A stretch of 64,000 nt of DNA from Reticulitermes speratus. Its lineage: Eukaryota > Arthropoda > Insecta > Blattodea > Rhinotermitidae. Positions 10,944 through 22,680 of this stretch are shown here, one piece after another; the first letter of the stretch is position 1, and every line of letters begins with the position of its first letter. Made by a program: the position numbers and the translations under genes. The notes under the pieces were generated by a model. The model was given only the letters and a program-made list of their open reading frames with translations. It did not search any database and was not told where the DNA came from. The stretch spans positions 24,179,521-24,243,520 of the forward strand of contig JAJKFL010000042.1 of NCBI GenBank assembly GCA_021186555.1, read 5' to 3'.

Positions 10944-11710
10944 CTACATGCCCGCCAACCTCATTCTTCTTGATTTGATCACCCGAATAATATTTGGTGA
11001 TGAGTACAGATCATTAAGTTCCTCGTTATGTAGTCTTCTCCACTCCCCTGTTACCTCATCCCTCTTAGGCCCAAATATCCTCCTCAGCACCCTATTCTCG
11101 AACACCCTCAGCCTATGTTCCTCCCTCAGTGTGAGAGACCAAGTTTCACATCCATACAAAACAACAGGCAAAATTATAGTTCTGTATATGTTAATCTTTG
11201 TATTTTTGGGTAGCAAACTGGAAGACAGAAGATCCTGCACCGAATGATAAAAAGCATTCCCCGACTTCAATCTGCTCTTAATTTCTTCCTGAATGGAATT
11301 TCGATTTGTTAGGGTTGTTCCCAAATATTTGAACTGTTCTACCCTTTCAAAGGATTTATTATCTAACTTTATGTTGTGATTTTGTCCTGCATTCTGATCT
11401 CGAGACATGACCATGTACTTGGTTTTTATCAGCATTTACTTCTAGACCAATCTCCTTACTAGCGACTACTAAATCTTCTGTGTTTTTCATTACAGCATGT
11501 ATGCTTCCACCCAATATATTAACATCATCAGCATAAACTAGAAGCTGATGTGTAACATTCAATTTCAAGCTCTCCTGGTTTGCCTGAACCCTCCTAATGG
11601 CATATTCCAAAGCAAAGTTGAAAAACAATGGCGATAAAGCCTCTCCTTCTTTCAAACCATTCTTAATAGGAAATGTGTCAGACAAATGTTTGCCTACCCG
11701 GACTCTGCTA
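10944..11710 (-). pseudogene. Reverse transcriptase palm/thumb fragment of LINE family A
   Basis: Two overlapping frames form one broken coding region. The upstream frame (11359-11685) has LSPLFFNFALEYAIRR followed by the catalytic LVYADDVNIL, in which both Asp residues are intact. The downstream frame (10944-11435) has KYLGTTLTN, then YGCETWSLTLREEHRLRVFE and RRIFGPKRDEVTGEW, the thumb/C-terminal region that is highly conserved between insect copies. A frameshift near 11400 separates them. Upstream, about 11710-11935, remnants of the motifs encoding FIDVKKTYDSV lie in a further frame. The reverse transcriptase fingers are lost in the internal deletion. Confidence 0.88.
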
Positions 11711-11874
11711 TGGTTTTAATTTAGACACATTTTTATTAACATTACTAATTACATGGGGATACCAAACTCAATGAGAATATTATGCAAGACCTCCCTCCTA
11801 ACTGAATCATAGGTTTTCTTGACGTCTATAAAAAGCCAATGCACTGCCTCATTGTATTCCCATTTTTTTTTCAA

Positions 11875-12495
11875 TTATTTGACGAATGTAAAATATATGA
11901 TCAGTAGTTGACCTGTTACGCCTAAATCCACACTAAATTCATACAGCCCTAGACCCTCTTTAGCTGAGATTTTTATATTCTCTTTAATGTTTTCCCAAGC
12001 CCTATTTATGTCCTCACTAACATTTAAGTTCTCCAGCGCTGCAAACCTGTTTGAGATCTTTATCTGATACTGTTTCCTAACCTCTAGTTCACTTAGCTTC
12101 TTGAGATTAAATCTCTCTGCATCAGACTTCTGTGCTGCTTGTTTAATTACGGCCAGTCTTTCCCTAACTTTTGCAACCACCAGATAGTGGTCAGTATCAC
12201 AGTCAGCTTCCCTGAAAGATCGCACATCGAGTATACTTGAATGCCATCTCCTATCTATCAATACGTGAACGATCTGATTATGAGTCTTCCCATCAGGAGT
12301 GGTCCAGGTGTATTTATGAATATTTCGGTGCGGGAAAATCGCGCTCTTAATAACCAGATATTTTGATGTGGCAAAGTTTACTACTCTAACACCATTATAA
12401 TTACTATCCTCATGTAAACTCTCATTCCCGATTGTCGGTTTGAAAGTATCCAACCTCCCCAATTTTGCATTAAAATCTCGTAACAGAATTTTCAT
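11875..12495 (-). pseudogene. APE-type endonuclease domain fragment of LINE family A
   Basis: The endonuclease nicks target DNA to prime reverse transcription. The 206-codon frame begins MKILLRDFNAKLG, which holds the conserved D and N of the exonuclease-endonuclease-phosphatase fold. It continues with YTWTTPDGKTHNQI, the DRRWHSSILDVRSF block and the catalytic C-terminal CDTDHYLVVAKV. The usual IDH step after HNQI reads IVH, a likely loss of one catalytic Asp. A basic, alpha-helical linker follows (QYQIKISNRFAALENLN). After LGLYEF the frame passes a deletion junction and reads out of frame through sequence that, one frame over, is the conserved GFRRNRSTTD of the reverse transcriptase. The N-terminal third of the domain, upstream of the apparent ATG, is present only as far as about 12576 and in other frames. 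Confidence 0.85.
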
Positions 12496-12576
12496 ATGGT
12501 ACTAAGGAAAATGATCGAAAACCTGTTCTAATTTCTCATAGAATCTGTCCTTTGAATCATCACTTTCTCCTCAGTA

Positions 12577-13861
12577 GGTGTACCAAAACACAAATCTTCC
12601 GTCGTCAACGCACAGCTGCTGATCTAGGAAGTAACACATTGCCCTAAACGCAAAGAGAATTTCAGTTTGTATGAGATAAATAAGGCAGAATTTGAAGGAA
12701 TGTTAAGCGGTTAGTATAGGTCGCAACGTCGCCGGTTTGTAAACTTACCCCGCTCGTCCAGTATAGAACTAGAAATTAAACGCCAGTCCTTAAAGTGCTG
12801 AAAAAGGCCACCCGCCTTCCCAAACCCACACACATCGCACTCGGTCTAGGTGGCATGACACTTAATCACCATGTGAGAAGCGAGACCAAACACCACTGAC
12901 ACAATATTGTTTATGCAGTGTGGAAGGATGGCCCTCCCTTTTGACCAGAATTCTTTTCGCGCCCCAGCGAACACTTGGTATCATAGTCCCTACATGTGCA
13001 GCGAGTGGGCTTGTTGGCATACAAGGCATACGTCACAGATATGGCTCAGGTACCGGGCCTAAGAGAGGTACGATATGTTTCCTATGAAGGGAACTGAATC
13101 ATTCACTGACATCCAGTTACTCACTTAGTGACATTTGTAATGATATTAATAATCATTTCTTAGTAAATGGTCAACGTAAAGACAAAAGGGGAAATGGGAG
13201 TATGTTATAAAGAGGATCTTGGATAAATGGTTTATCAGAATGTAAACTGAATTCAGCTGACTCACGATGAAGTCTAATAGTGAGCTCTTGTATTAGCACT
13301 GTTACACGGTCGGTTTTTATTAACGCAGTGCTAGTTTATTACTTAATTACTTTGAAAGTCTCTTGCTTAATTTGTAATTAAGTAATTAATGAAGGAGTTT
13401 ATCAACCCATTAGGCTACAAACAAGTTGAACTGTTTTAATGTTACACATAAAACACCTGTACAGCAGACGTAACCAATTCTTGACATACCTCATTTCGTG
13501 GTACGACATGTTAAATTCGCCTCGCAATTAAGAATGTATTCCAAAGTTATTATCAGCAGTATTCCGAAGATGGCTTCCATGGAGAACTGTTAAAGATAAC
13601 TGCACAAAACCTACTTAATTTCCTTGCGAATTCAGCGTAATATAGCACGACATAATATATATGACGACATCGGCTGGGCTTATGCTGATATTGTTGATAC
13701 TGTCAAATTATTTTAATAACCTAAATTTTTTAATAATCATAAGGAATATATTCCGTGTTTCTGGGACTTTATTGTAGGAATATGATATATGATAATTCAA
13801 CTGGACGAAACATTTGTCTTGTTTTATGGTTCTGGAAATTTCATCGCTGTGTTAACAAAAC
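12577..13861. other. Non-coding stretch, no gene seen
   Basis: Somewhat GC-richer at 12720-13080 but without an open frame, repeat match or splice-flanked block. An AT-rich imperfect hairpin (TTAATTACTT ... AAGTAATTAA) lies at 13336-13396. Confidence 0.45.
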
Positions 13862-13967
13862 CCCACAGTCACTAAACTTTACGTTGTATTGACCGTGCAT
13901 CTTATTACAGTTGAAATTTATTTCATTTTACCAACTTATGCACAATATCTCACAATAGTATCAATTT

Positions 13968-14012
13968 ACCCCTATACGTATTTCGGCTTGTTAATAGCCA
14001 TCCTCAGGGGGT
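13968..14012 (-). ncRNA. Hammerhead ribozyme motif, minimal type I
   Basis: On the minus strand: stem I ACCCC, core CUGAGGA (fits CUGANGA), stem II GGCU-AUUAACA-AGCC, GAAA, stem III UA-CG-UA, then UA before the cleavage site, and stem I partner GGGGU. Every required element is present. Stem III of two base pairs is typical of Penelope-type hammerheads, which usually act as dimers. Confidence 0.75.
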
Positions 14013-14314
14013 CACAGCACTAAAGCACAGAACACACAACCACCTGACGGAGCTGACAAGGCGTAACACGTAACTACATAATACAGAAAACCACCACATC
14101 CCAGCGATAACGAAGTGATACAAGACCAATCCGCCATTAATTTCAAAAACCTCAAAATGCGTAACAATTTTAAAGACATTTTAATCTCTTAATACACATA
14201 CGGTTTAAGAGCTCAAAGTGGAGCTCGAAAACAATAGACTAATATTTTAATGTTTTATTCATATGGATGTAACAACTTATAAATTAGATGCATAGTCTGC
14301 GCTTTAATGCTGTG

Positions 14315-14359
14315 ACCCCCTGAGGATGGCTATTAACAAGCCGAAATAGGTATAGGGGT
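14315..14359 (+). ncRNA. Hammerhead ribozyme motif, minimal type I
   Basis: Mirror partner of the motif at 13968-14012: ACCCC, CUGAGGA, GGCU/AGCC stem II, GAAA, UA-GG-UA stem III, UA cleavage step, GGGGU. It differs from its partner only in the stem III loop (GG instead of CG). Confidence 0.75.
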
Positions 14360-14424
14360 AAATTGATACTATTGTGAGATATTGTGCATAAGTTGGTAAA
14401 ATAAAATAAATTCCCACAGTCACT

Positions 14425-15285
14425 GTTTTGCATTCGCAAAAAATTAACTGCTGTTCATGTCGCAAGGCAGTTCTACAAAACAAATAATGGATGGGTTGAA
14501 GGTGCGTGTGAATATACGGTAGTTTCTGCATTGTGTGTTTCGCAAACTGTAAAAAGAAATGATTTAATGTTCTCTATTTACAGAAATAACATCAAAGTTT
14601 GTCTGAGCCCGAGAGCTATACAGCGGAAGTTATCTGAAAAAACAGAGAAAAAATGTTTATATACTATGTAGTCTCTTCTAAATTACATCCTTGAAAACCT
14701 TGCCACTGTATTACAGAAAAAAAAGCTGATGGCCAGGAAATGAAATTGTTTTCTGTTAACCAGTGTATCACTTAGCAACGAGGGCCGAAGAAGCTTTACC
14801 TTTCTACAGGTTTAAAATTCTAGATACGTATATGAGATTACAGGCAATTCAACATGCGACAATTTCCAAAAATAATCACATATTTCGTAATTATCTAGCA
14901 TGAAGTACTGCGTTTTATCCGATTTAAACAAGCATGAATGTGTTTTTTTTTTCAAATGAAGCCTGTATTTTCGGAGAACTAAATTCCTATTTTAACAGAG
15001 ACACAAGTACTAGGCCTAATCGAAGAACGTTTATATTCTACGCTCTGTCCATATTAGCTCCAGTAACAGAATTAAATATCTATATGTAACTCTAAAGAAT
15101 AGAAAATATATCCCAGTTTATGTGGTAATCGTTTCTTAAAAAGTTCTTATAGAACGAAAAACTGAAATCGAAGAATTTCATTTGTAGATTTAGAGTTAAA
15201 AATGGGAGTTATGTTCGAGGGCAGTTAGAAGGGGTTCGCTCTGTTTTTTACATATTATTTACATCGACAAACATAATTCTGCATG
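14425..15285. other. Non-coding stretch, no gene seen
   Basis: AT-rich. Short frames only, no repeat match. Confidence 0.5.
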
Positions 15286-15601
15286 TTACGTAATGTTTTC
15301 GCGGGTACGCGGTCGCACAATTGGTTAAGACACTGCGCTACAAGCCGGAAGGTCGTGGGTTCGATTCCCGATCGTATCATTGGCATTCTTCATTGACATA
15401 ATCCTTCCGGCCGCAGTACGGCCCTGAGTTCGACTCAGCCTCTAACAGAAATAAGTTCCAGGGTAAAGGCGGCCGGTGTGTAGGGCTGACAAACTTAATA
15501 ACTTCATGTGCCTACTGTCTGGAAATCTGGGAGCCTCACCATCCTGGAACCCTCAGGGCCTGTCCACGATTGTACAGGGATTGCTTTACCTTACGTAATG
15601 T
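15286..15601 (+). mobile_element. tRNA-derived SINE, family C, full length with target duplication
   Basis: An 11-bp direct repeat TTACGTAATGT at 15286-15296 and 15591-15601 flanks the element, fixing its ends at 15297-15590. The head has an A-box-like GGTCGCACAATTGG and a consensus B box GGTTCGATTCC. The body landmarks are TCATTGACATAATCC, GGTAAAGGCGGCCGG and AAATCTGGGAGCCTC, and the 3' end is CAGGGATTGCTTTACC. Family members are at 57005-57307 and 63715-63925, all on the + strand. Confidence 0.9.
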
Positions 15602-17900
15602 ATTTAAACGAAATAGCCTGGAAGTTTATAAAACTTAACCGGGATAGGTGAAGCTCGGTAAAGAAACACGTAACCTCTAATTAATATTAAAGCTAATATC
15701 TTGATCTCATATATGAAAACTAATTGTTTGTTAGTCTTCATCAGCTAATAGAAGAAAGAATTGTTACAATACAATAAAATAAGTTGAAGTATATTTCTTT
15801 CTTAAATTCACATAGTACAGTTTTTTGATAGGCTGATTTTCGCCCAGCTAGTGGCAAAATACCTCGTCTTCTACGGATTGCAAATCTTCATACGTGTGGT
15901 CAAAAGGGTCTCCCTTTGATTCATATGATAAAACCATATATACACGCACCAAGTCAAAACCTCGCCTTCTATTTCTTTTAGTTACACGTTAATATATCCT
16001 ATTATCTGCAGCGTTGTCAGTACAGTGACTAGGTCCAAAACACAGTGGTTAAATTTTCGGCACGAGAAAAGAGCTGCCTTTTCGTCAAAACGTCCATAAC
16101 ACCCTTACTCAACGCGTGCCAGGGCGCTTTCCCTGGAGGCAGAGGGATCGAGGAGTAAAACTGAACGAGAACCTCCGTTTGGTGTCTAGATTAAGAATGA
16201 ATGGAGCCCTACCCCGACTCTGTCCTACACTTTCGTGACGTGAAGAGCGATGCTTATCATTTCTTTTCCTGCGCCTATGTTTCCCCTATGGTCTTTTGTT
16301 TCATATTTAGTACTGAAATTTCTTAAGTCTATGCAATTTGCCCCGCTAATCACATGCTCTTCCATTTTCTGAGTCAGTAATATGGGATGAAGCGTATAGA
16401 TAGATTTGCTCCGTCGTTTGCTAAGTTTGTTGCCGGTTAGTATTTAAACCAAAACTTTGTGTCTATACATAAAAGATGGTCCAATTTTGAAAGTTAGAAG
16501 CCAGTGACAGTGAAATCACCAAACAGGATGGAATAAAGACATCTTTACAGACTTTCATTCGTGTGGCACCCTGTTCAAATCTCGGAAGAGGTGCTTGCTA
16601 TCATGACTGAGAATTTCACCAAGTTCCTCAGTCTATCAAAAAATGCCATGCCGATTAGCACCTTCAGCTAGGCCATATGTGGTTCCTTTTAAATTCTTGC
16701 CTTCTTAACATTTATGAAGTTTGTCTTATGTCATTCAGTGTTGTGTAAATTTTGTGGATACATGAAGCTAGTTAAAGAATCTACGACTAAATATATATAT
16801 ATATATATATATACATATTTAAGACATCACTTAACACGGTTTCCGTTTTTTAAGACTCGACCATACGTAAGTTTTAATGTTTATTTACATATAACTTAAT
16901 ACAATATTTTTCAAGTGATAACACATTCAAAACTTTTTATGTTTGAGAACTTTTAATACAAACGAATTAAAAATAAAAAAGGGTCATGACAGTACGTCGG
17001 AAGTAGCATATGTCGTAAAGTTAAGAAAATAGGAAAAGACTCCATAAAGACAAAGTGGCATGTCTTAACCGATGTACGAGGAAAATTGAGAATTTTTATA
17101 ATATGCCCAACGTCCTTTGAGAAGTGTCAAGTGGCTATCATTCTAACATACTCTGTATTAATATACGCCATTAATTTTTCAAAAGAGCAGTTTAACATCT
17201 GGACATTAAGAAATATACAAACTTAATGGCTTCTGAAATTTCTCCTTCATTGAAAGAACCTATTAGCCTAGTAAGGAATTATACAGCGACGTCACGTAAT
17301 AATGGATATACGGTAAATTTAAGCGCGCATCCTTTACTATGATATGTTCTAAAGATGTCGATAAACAAACCTTACTTCCTTGAATATCATACTTTAGTAA
17401 AATACACGTGAAGTAATAATGTTTTTTATTCTAAACTAAGCCCGCCACATTGGCGAGAAGAGCAATATAGATAAAACGTTATGGGAAGTGTACTGCATTT
17501 TTATGTAAGCTTGGTTCGGCATTTACGATCCAGAGCTCAAGAAAACGTTTAAAAATATAAGAGTTGTTTGAGTCGTAAACTAATGCCAGTTTCGTCTTGC
17601 GTGTACTGTATACTAGACGTTGAAAACACATACCTTCCCTGTCACACAACTTTAAGAATTTATTGATTCAAGTTATAGGTAATGCAAGTGCGTATGAAGA
17701 GAGCAAGCTGTAATTCGTATTAGGATAAAAGTCAAAAGTGTGGTTCATTCCTTTATTAACCTAGGTTAATGAAGGTAGCCTATAGCCCGCTGAAGACGTT
17801 TTCACATTTACGTTCCCTTACATAAGCTTCAGAAAAGTAGCACCCGTGTCCATTCCAAAGGAAACGGGCATCATCGACAGCTGTTCTAAACATGGTGGTA
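15602..17900. other. Non-coding stretch; one (TA)n run
   Basis: A (TA)n microsatellite at 16791-16813 is the only clear feature. A GC-richer patch at 16090-16260 has no open frame. No gene is seen. Confidence 0.5.
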
Positions 17901-18432
17901 AAAGCAAACGCACAGTGGTATAGCTACGTTTTCTAGCGCCCGGGGCGATTGATCACAATGCTCGCCGCTAACAAATTATGAATTTTAAAACATCACAATT
18001 GTTTATTGAGTTTCCTTTTATATGACTTAATAGTTTTAAAATTTGTTAAACGCAGTAAAATCAACTTTTGTAATTTAATTATTTATTTTGCCGCCAACTT
18101 TGCCGCCCCTTGGACTCTGCTGCCCGGGGCGGCCGTACCACTCACAAGCCCTAGCTACACTACTGCAAAAGTGAAATTACTTCTTTGCTCAATCATCACT
18201 GTAAGAAGCGTAATGTGTAATACGTCATGCACTAGACTGCTACGCTGCGATGTGAATTGTTAGCTGCTAGTTCCTACTGCTCTCTCATGCACATTTATGA
18301 CATAGCACACAGAATGTGTCCCACAGCTGGTCCAGATGTGCTGATGAAGAAAGGAATTGCTACACCGTCCAAGAATCAAACAGCGGCCTCCTGACAATTA
18401 CCCAGCCTCATTACTGACACAGCTCTCCAGGT

Positions 18433-18885
18433 CTACGCAGAAATTTCGGACATTAGACTATTGCGGAAATTTAACTCGGAAGTTACTGAGATAATTCGAT
18501 CCTTATTTCTGGATATTGTTAATGAAACAACAGAAATTTTTTTCGTTACGATATGTAAGATATTTGCGGGTGCAGTAAGGTAAAGTTCTCCCTGTTCTTG
18601 CCTGTTCACATCGGTATAAGTTGGAAATAAGATCTGCTTAACTCCCCGGCCGCCCCAGTTCCACTGAATAGGAGGCCGAGTGGCCTCCAGAGTCGGCCGG
18701 AATACTATGGAGTACAGCAGTAGTAAGCCACACCTATTGCTATAGCCACTGCCGCCACCTTTTAGGTAGGGGACGTCTACGGCCTGCTTGACTCTGGTAC
18801 GTTTCTTTGGCAAGGCTACTATACATATGTTTGCGAGAAGAGAAACACTCCTCTTTGAGACATCGAGAGGAAAGAAATGAGCCAT
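18433..18885 (-). CDS. Hypothetical 150-codon open frame, unrecognised
   Basis: This minus-strand frame is among the longest in the window and is GC-richer than its flanks (PPIQWNWGGRG, YLKGGGSGYSNR). The start ATG lies in the context AGCCATGG. No domain, signal peptide or membrane segment is evident, and an internal AAAAG|GTGGCG could be read as a splice donor. Length and composition are the only support; it may equally be part of an unrecognised repeat or a chance frame. Confidence 0.2.
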   Translation of the reverse strand: MAHFFPLDVSKRSVSLLANICIVALPKKRTRVKQAVDVPYLKGGGSGYSNRCGLLLLYSIVFRPTLEATRPPIQWNWGGRGVKQILFPTYTDVNRQEQGELYLTAPANILHIVTKKISVVSLTISRNKDRIISVTSELNFRNSLMSEISA

Positions 18886-18895
18886 GGCTTTTTAA

Positions 18896-19140
18896 GCGCC
18901 TTAGCAAATTTGCAAAAAGCGATTATTAGCTTCGATATGTCTGTCTGTCCGTCCACCCGCACGCAACAATTCGACTCTCACTCGAAGAATTTTTGTGAAA
19001 GGTAATAGTGGGGGAATTTTAGGAAAATGTATATGAAATTCAAATTTTTTCAAAATCGGGCATACAAACAAGCACTTTACGTGAACGTGTAAGTAATTTA
19101 TGTCCACTTCGGTTGATAATATTACCATGCTTGCCGTCGA
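18896..19140 (+). repeat. Interspersed repeat R1, copy 1
   Basis: Shares the ordered blocks GCAAA.TTGC.AAA.GCGA, TTAGCTTCG.TATGTCTGTC, TGTCCGTCC, CAACTCG.CTC and TTTTTGTGAAA with copies at 24415-24790 (+), 47520-47710 (-) and 56690-56872 (-). It is non-coding, and the parent element is unknown. Confidence 0.75.
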
Positions 19141-21090
19141 TAATAATCGATAAAAACAAATAGTAATGTATCGTAGTTTCATAGATTTACATTACGCATA
19201 TTCGGGGAATATAAAAACGTGCTTCCATAATATTCGCTATTCATTAATTAAGTCTGGGAATATTAAATTTGATATGCAGATGGATTCTAAATATACCTTC
19301 AAACTGTGTAGTAATTACTGTTTTATATCATCTATTAAAAATATTTCCGCTCTACGAAAATTTGAGCTTGTGTATTACGGATAAATTTAACATAGAACAT
19401 GTCAACAAAGACATAGGCCTACTACAAGTAAGTTATAAAAAGATGTTTAATGGCAAAACATAATAAAGGTGCTAAAATTCTGTAATGTGTATACACTTAT
19501 GAACGACAACAAAAAGTGTGACCACGATGGATTAAAATTAATGACCATCCAAGAAGGGCCCAGGATGCAAATATCCTAACTCGCCTTAGTGTTATGTCAC
19601 GCCACGTTTCCTCTCTTGTTTAGTCGTTGTGTTCGGAATCAGTATAAAATATTCTCAGACTGTTTTAAGACTCGGGGAAGGAAAGACATACCGATTAAAG
19701 GTCCATTCGTATGAAGTAAACATTGAATTATTTTTCAAATACTAAGTATCGCTCTCTCAAAAGTATCCATCACGTTCCTCCGAAATGTTAACGAAAGAGC
19801 TGCCAATCAGAGCAGAAATCGTTACATCCAAGAAGACCGCTATGTTACAGTTTAACTGTTTAGCTCCAGTAATTGACTATTTCGCCAGATTCTCAATGCG
19901 GAAGCCCGGGTTTCATTCCAGGCGATTAGATGTGGGATTTATGGTGAACCAAGTGCTAGTAGGAGAGGTATTTTCCGAGTACCTCGATTTTCCCCTGTCA
20001 ACATTATTCCACCATTGCCGCATAATCATATTTCATTTATCTATCACCACCGCTATAAACTTAGCAAGTAACAAGGTCCATAAGTATAACAAACACACGC
20101 GCGCGCGCCAAAAAACATAAACTTAAATATATACTTTAAACATTATACAAACACTAATTTCTTTGCTTTGCATATATTATACATGAACGTTAATTAAATT
20201 TGAAGCATTGACAAATTTTCATGAAACTTAATATGAACATTACGCCAACACAGGCTATCCCCACTTGGCACTCATTCCCAATGTCAACAGTAACAACATC
20301 GTGGCAACTTGAACTTCTAAGGTAATAAAGACAGTAGCGCGAATTATTGCAGGCGCCTGAATTTTATATTTTTGACAGATTTTCTAAAAATATTGACCTT
20401 CCCTTTATGTATTATTTAATACCAACAGTAACATACAGTGTCTTTACGTCCGTCATCGATAACCAATAAGAACTGACAAGTGGCGATAGATCATAAACAT
20501 ACGACTGTGTGAAATTCTGACATTGTGTCTGGAAAGTCTAACTCTGTTTCAAACTCTACTAGTGAGAATTATGCATACAATTATCTCATTAATTCTTCAA
20601 AGACCGGTGGTTATTACATATACCACCATGTTTAACATTCGAAAACTTTCCTTCCTATCTGTAATGTTGCTAGATATAGTCCATCGCGAACGATAGTGTG
20701 CTAGCCTGCTCCGATCTTTACTGTAATTTTAAGTAATGTCAGTATTTGGTGGACTACTCAATTCAGTCTTGCGACTACAACAAGGCCCAGTTATGAGTTA
20801 CTGTGATCAACACTTTTGCAATGTACCGGGTGTTACAAGTGTAACGAGATGCTGCGGTAATAGAGAATGAGGCCTGTAATCTCGACAGTTTTAGAGCCTA
20901 AAAACATTGTAAATTAATAATATTCGGGACAAAGGATGACGCTATGGCAGGCTGTGCTACTCGTGGATTTGACTTCTCCATCACGACCAGAATGAGAGTT
21001 TTTTTTGCCTTGTGCTTTTATCTTCAACGTAACAAGCGACAGTTGCAAACTGTGAATGAGCTGCTGAGTATTCTGATGTTATCGATTATA
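19141..21090. other. Non-coding stretch, no gene seen
   Basis: A short CA/CG alternating run lies at 20093-20109. Frames of 60-110 codons here lack motifs or splice context. Confidence 0.45.
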
Positions 21091-21671
21091 ATCAATGTTA
21101 GTTTTTTTGCTTCTCCGAACAATACAACACTGTAAGTGACTATCTTCATTTATTCGTCACATTCACCACGACATGTTTCGGCCGGTATTTGTGACCATCG
21201 TCGTGTAGTATTACAATTACATAAAGGGAAGAACTGAGGTGGAGGCTTCTCCCTTACATTAAAATAAAAGTTTCTAATTTTTTGTGCCAAATAATAGGGC
21301 AATAAAATGTATAACAATAGAATTAAAATAAACAGGTTGCAGTGTACTGGTACGCTTGAAAGAAGGTTACGTAGAGCATTCCCACTACTCGTATCTTATA
21401 CGTTACCAGTACACTGAATTTTGTTTAATTTTATCACTTTTATCGGAATGCACTCTATTATTCCATTACTTGGTACAATAACAAAAATTTAAACCTGTAT
21501 TTTATTGTAAAGGAGAGGCCTCTACCTCAGTTCTTCACTTTTATAGTAACACTGCCCGATGATAGCCGCAATTACCGTCCGAAACATGTCGTAGTGAATG
21601 TGATGAATAAATGAATATACAGTCACTTATTGTGTTGTATTGTTCGGAGAATCAGTACACCAACATTGATA
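21091..21671. repeat. Long inverted repeat with hammerhead-like motifs
   Basis: Arms of about 190 bases (21091-21290 and 21480-21671) share ATCAATGTT, TTCTCCGAACAATACAACAC, TTCATTTATTC.TCACATTCAC and ACGACATGTTTCGG. An inner palindrome (CAGTGTACTGGTA ... TACCAGTACACTG) lies near 21340-21415, so the structure is nested. The left arm hammerhead (minus, about 21164-21208) has a damaged core; the right arm copy is better (21550-21596). No target duplication is visible. Confidence 0.75.
21550..21596 (+). ncRNA. Hammerhead-like motif with one core substitution
   Basis: Stem I CACUGC pairs fully with GUAGUG (one G-U). The core reads CCGAUGA instead of CUGAUGA. GAAA, CAUG and a GUC cleavage triplet are intact. 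Stem II is weak. It is probably an inactive descendant of a functional motif. Confidence 0.5.
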
Positions 21672-21899
21672 AATGAATACAACGGGATGATATTACCCAA
21701 ATTTATCTATTATAACCAAGAAATCTGATGGTAAAATCCTTGTGGAAATTCAGATCCAAGATTTGCGGAGATATTACGTTCCCTAACGGTCAGAAACTGA
21801 GACACATTAGCGACATTCACTATGGTATGTGTTAGAATCATCATCACCTCTCAATAACGTTTATAGTGTAATATATTTGCTTAGGTTAAGGCTGGCCTG

Positions 21900-22200
21900 C
21901 TCAATTCGTCACTCGCGGGCGACATGTTGCCCGCGGAGACATTTTAAATGAGAAAAGGTCTTTTAACGCTTTCCGTGGTAAAGCCGAGATAGAACGCCAA
22001 AGCAATTTTGAAAACTTATGAGCTACTTATATATAGAGACATAAAATACCTTACCAAGTCCTTTTGTAAAAACCTGCTACAAATAGCGACACCCTAGCCT
22101 AGGTTGTTGCATTTTTTATAATTTTTTCATTTTTATAAGTATACGTTATTGCACATGGTGGATAAATACAGAGGTAAAGTTATACATAACTGGTATCTAC
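21900..22200 (+). repeat. Interspersed repeat R2, copy 2
   Basis: Begins with the palindromic CGGGCGACATGTTGCCCGCG and follows the block order described for 2290-2640. It appears to be the best preserved start of the family. Confidence 0.6.
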
Positions 22201-22483
22201 AACGAATACCACATTCGTGCTCAGGGGCATGTTCGCTCTTCATGTACCAGTTCGTATGGCAATATATCTCTAGTGCTTAGAAAGGTAAGAGACTGGCTGC
22301 AGCATTACACTGTCCACACACTGTTCTTACGCTTCGTGTAATGCTCACAACAAGCAATGGCTATTTGCCTACACGACATTCGATACTTTGAATACAACTT
22401 GTTAGGTACTGAATGTAGTCTTCAAAGTTTAAACTCTATAAATAATTATTATTTTACAGTTCTTATAACCTCATTACATATTT

Positions 22484-22680
22484 ATTTTATATTGTTCATA
22501 CCGTGCATTGTCGCTAATCAAATCACACAATATTCATTCCAACAAAATGCACCCTACTTTTTTCGGATATTCTATATTACAAAATCTTGTAAATCAATTG
22601 ATTTGCAAGATATTGTAACACAGAATATCTTAAAACAATAGAGTGCATTTTGTTGGACAGAATATTGTGTGATCCCGTTA
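22484..22680. repeat. Palindromic element, family P, copy 1
   Basis: The arms AATCACACAATATTC...CCAACAAAATGCAC and GTGCATTTTGTTGG...GAATATTGTGTGATC are reverse complements. Between them is a second palindrome (TTACAAAATCTTGTAAATCA ... TGATTTGCAAGATATTGTAA). It starts with CCGTGCATTGTCGCTAA, which is also found at 26797. It has a MITE-like structure with no coding capacity. Confidence 0.7.

Larger units (their letters stand above)
10648..12576 (-). mobile_element. LINE family A, internally deleted copy
   Basis: Non-LTR retrotransposon on the minus strand. In transcription order it has part of an APE-type endonuclease (12576 to about 11930), a deletion junction near 11935, the palm/thumb part of the reverse transcriptase (about 11930 to 10944), a 3' untranslated region and a (TAAC/GTTA)n tail at 10651-10669. 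The first part of the endonuclease and roughly the linker plus reverse transcriptase fingers are missing. Frames are broken by several single-base indels, so the copy is dead. Other copies of the same 3' end lie at 541-990, 9113-9282 and 61655-61935. Clade assignment is uncertain; RTE-like features (APE endonuclease, short tandem-repeat tail) fit. Confidence 0.88.
13862..14424. mobile_element. Inverted-repeat element with paired hammerheads and 12-bp direct repeats
   Basis: Two ~115-base arms (about 13912-14030 and 14298-14412) are nearly identical reverse complements around a ~270-bp unique centre. The unit 13874-14412 is bracketed by a perfect 12-bp direct repeat, CCCACAGTCACT, at 13862-13873 and 14413-14424, consistent with a target-site duplication. 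The left arm has about 38 extra bases outside the inverted part. Each arm carries an outward-facing hammerhead motif (annotated separately). Paired terminal hammerheads are established for Penelope-like retroelements; there is no coding sequence here, so a non-autonomous derivative is inferred. Confidence 0.8.
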
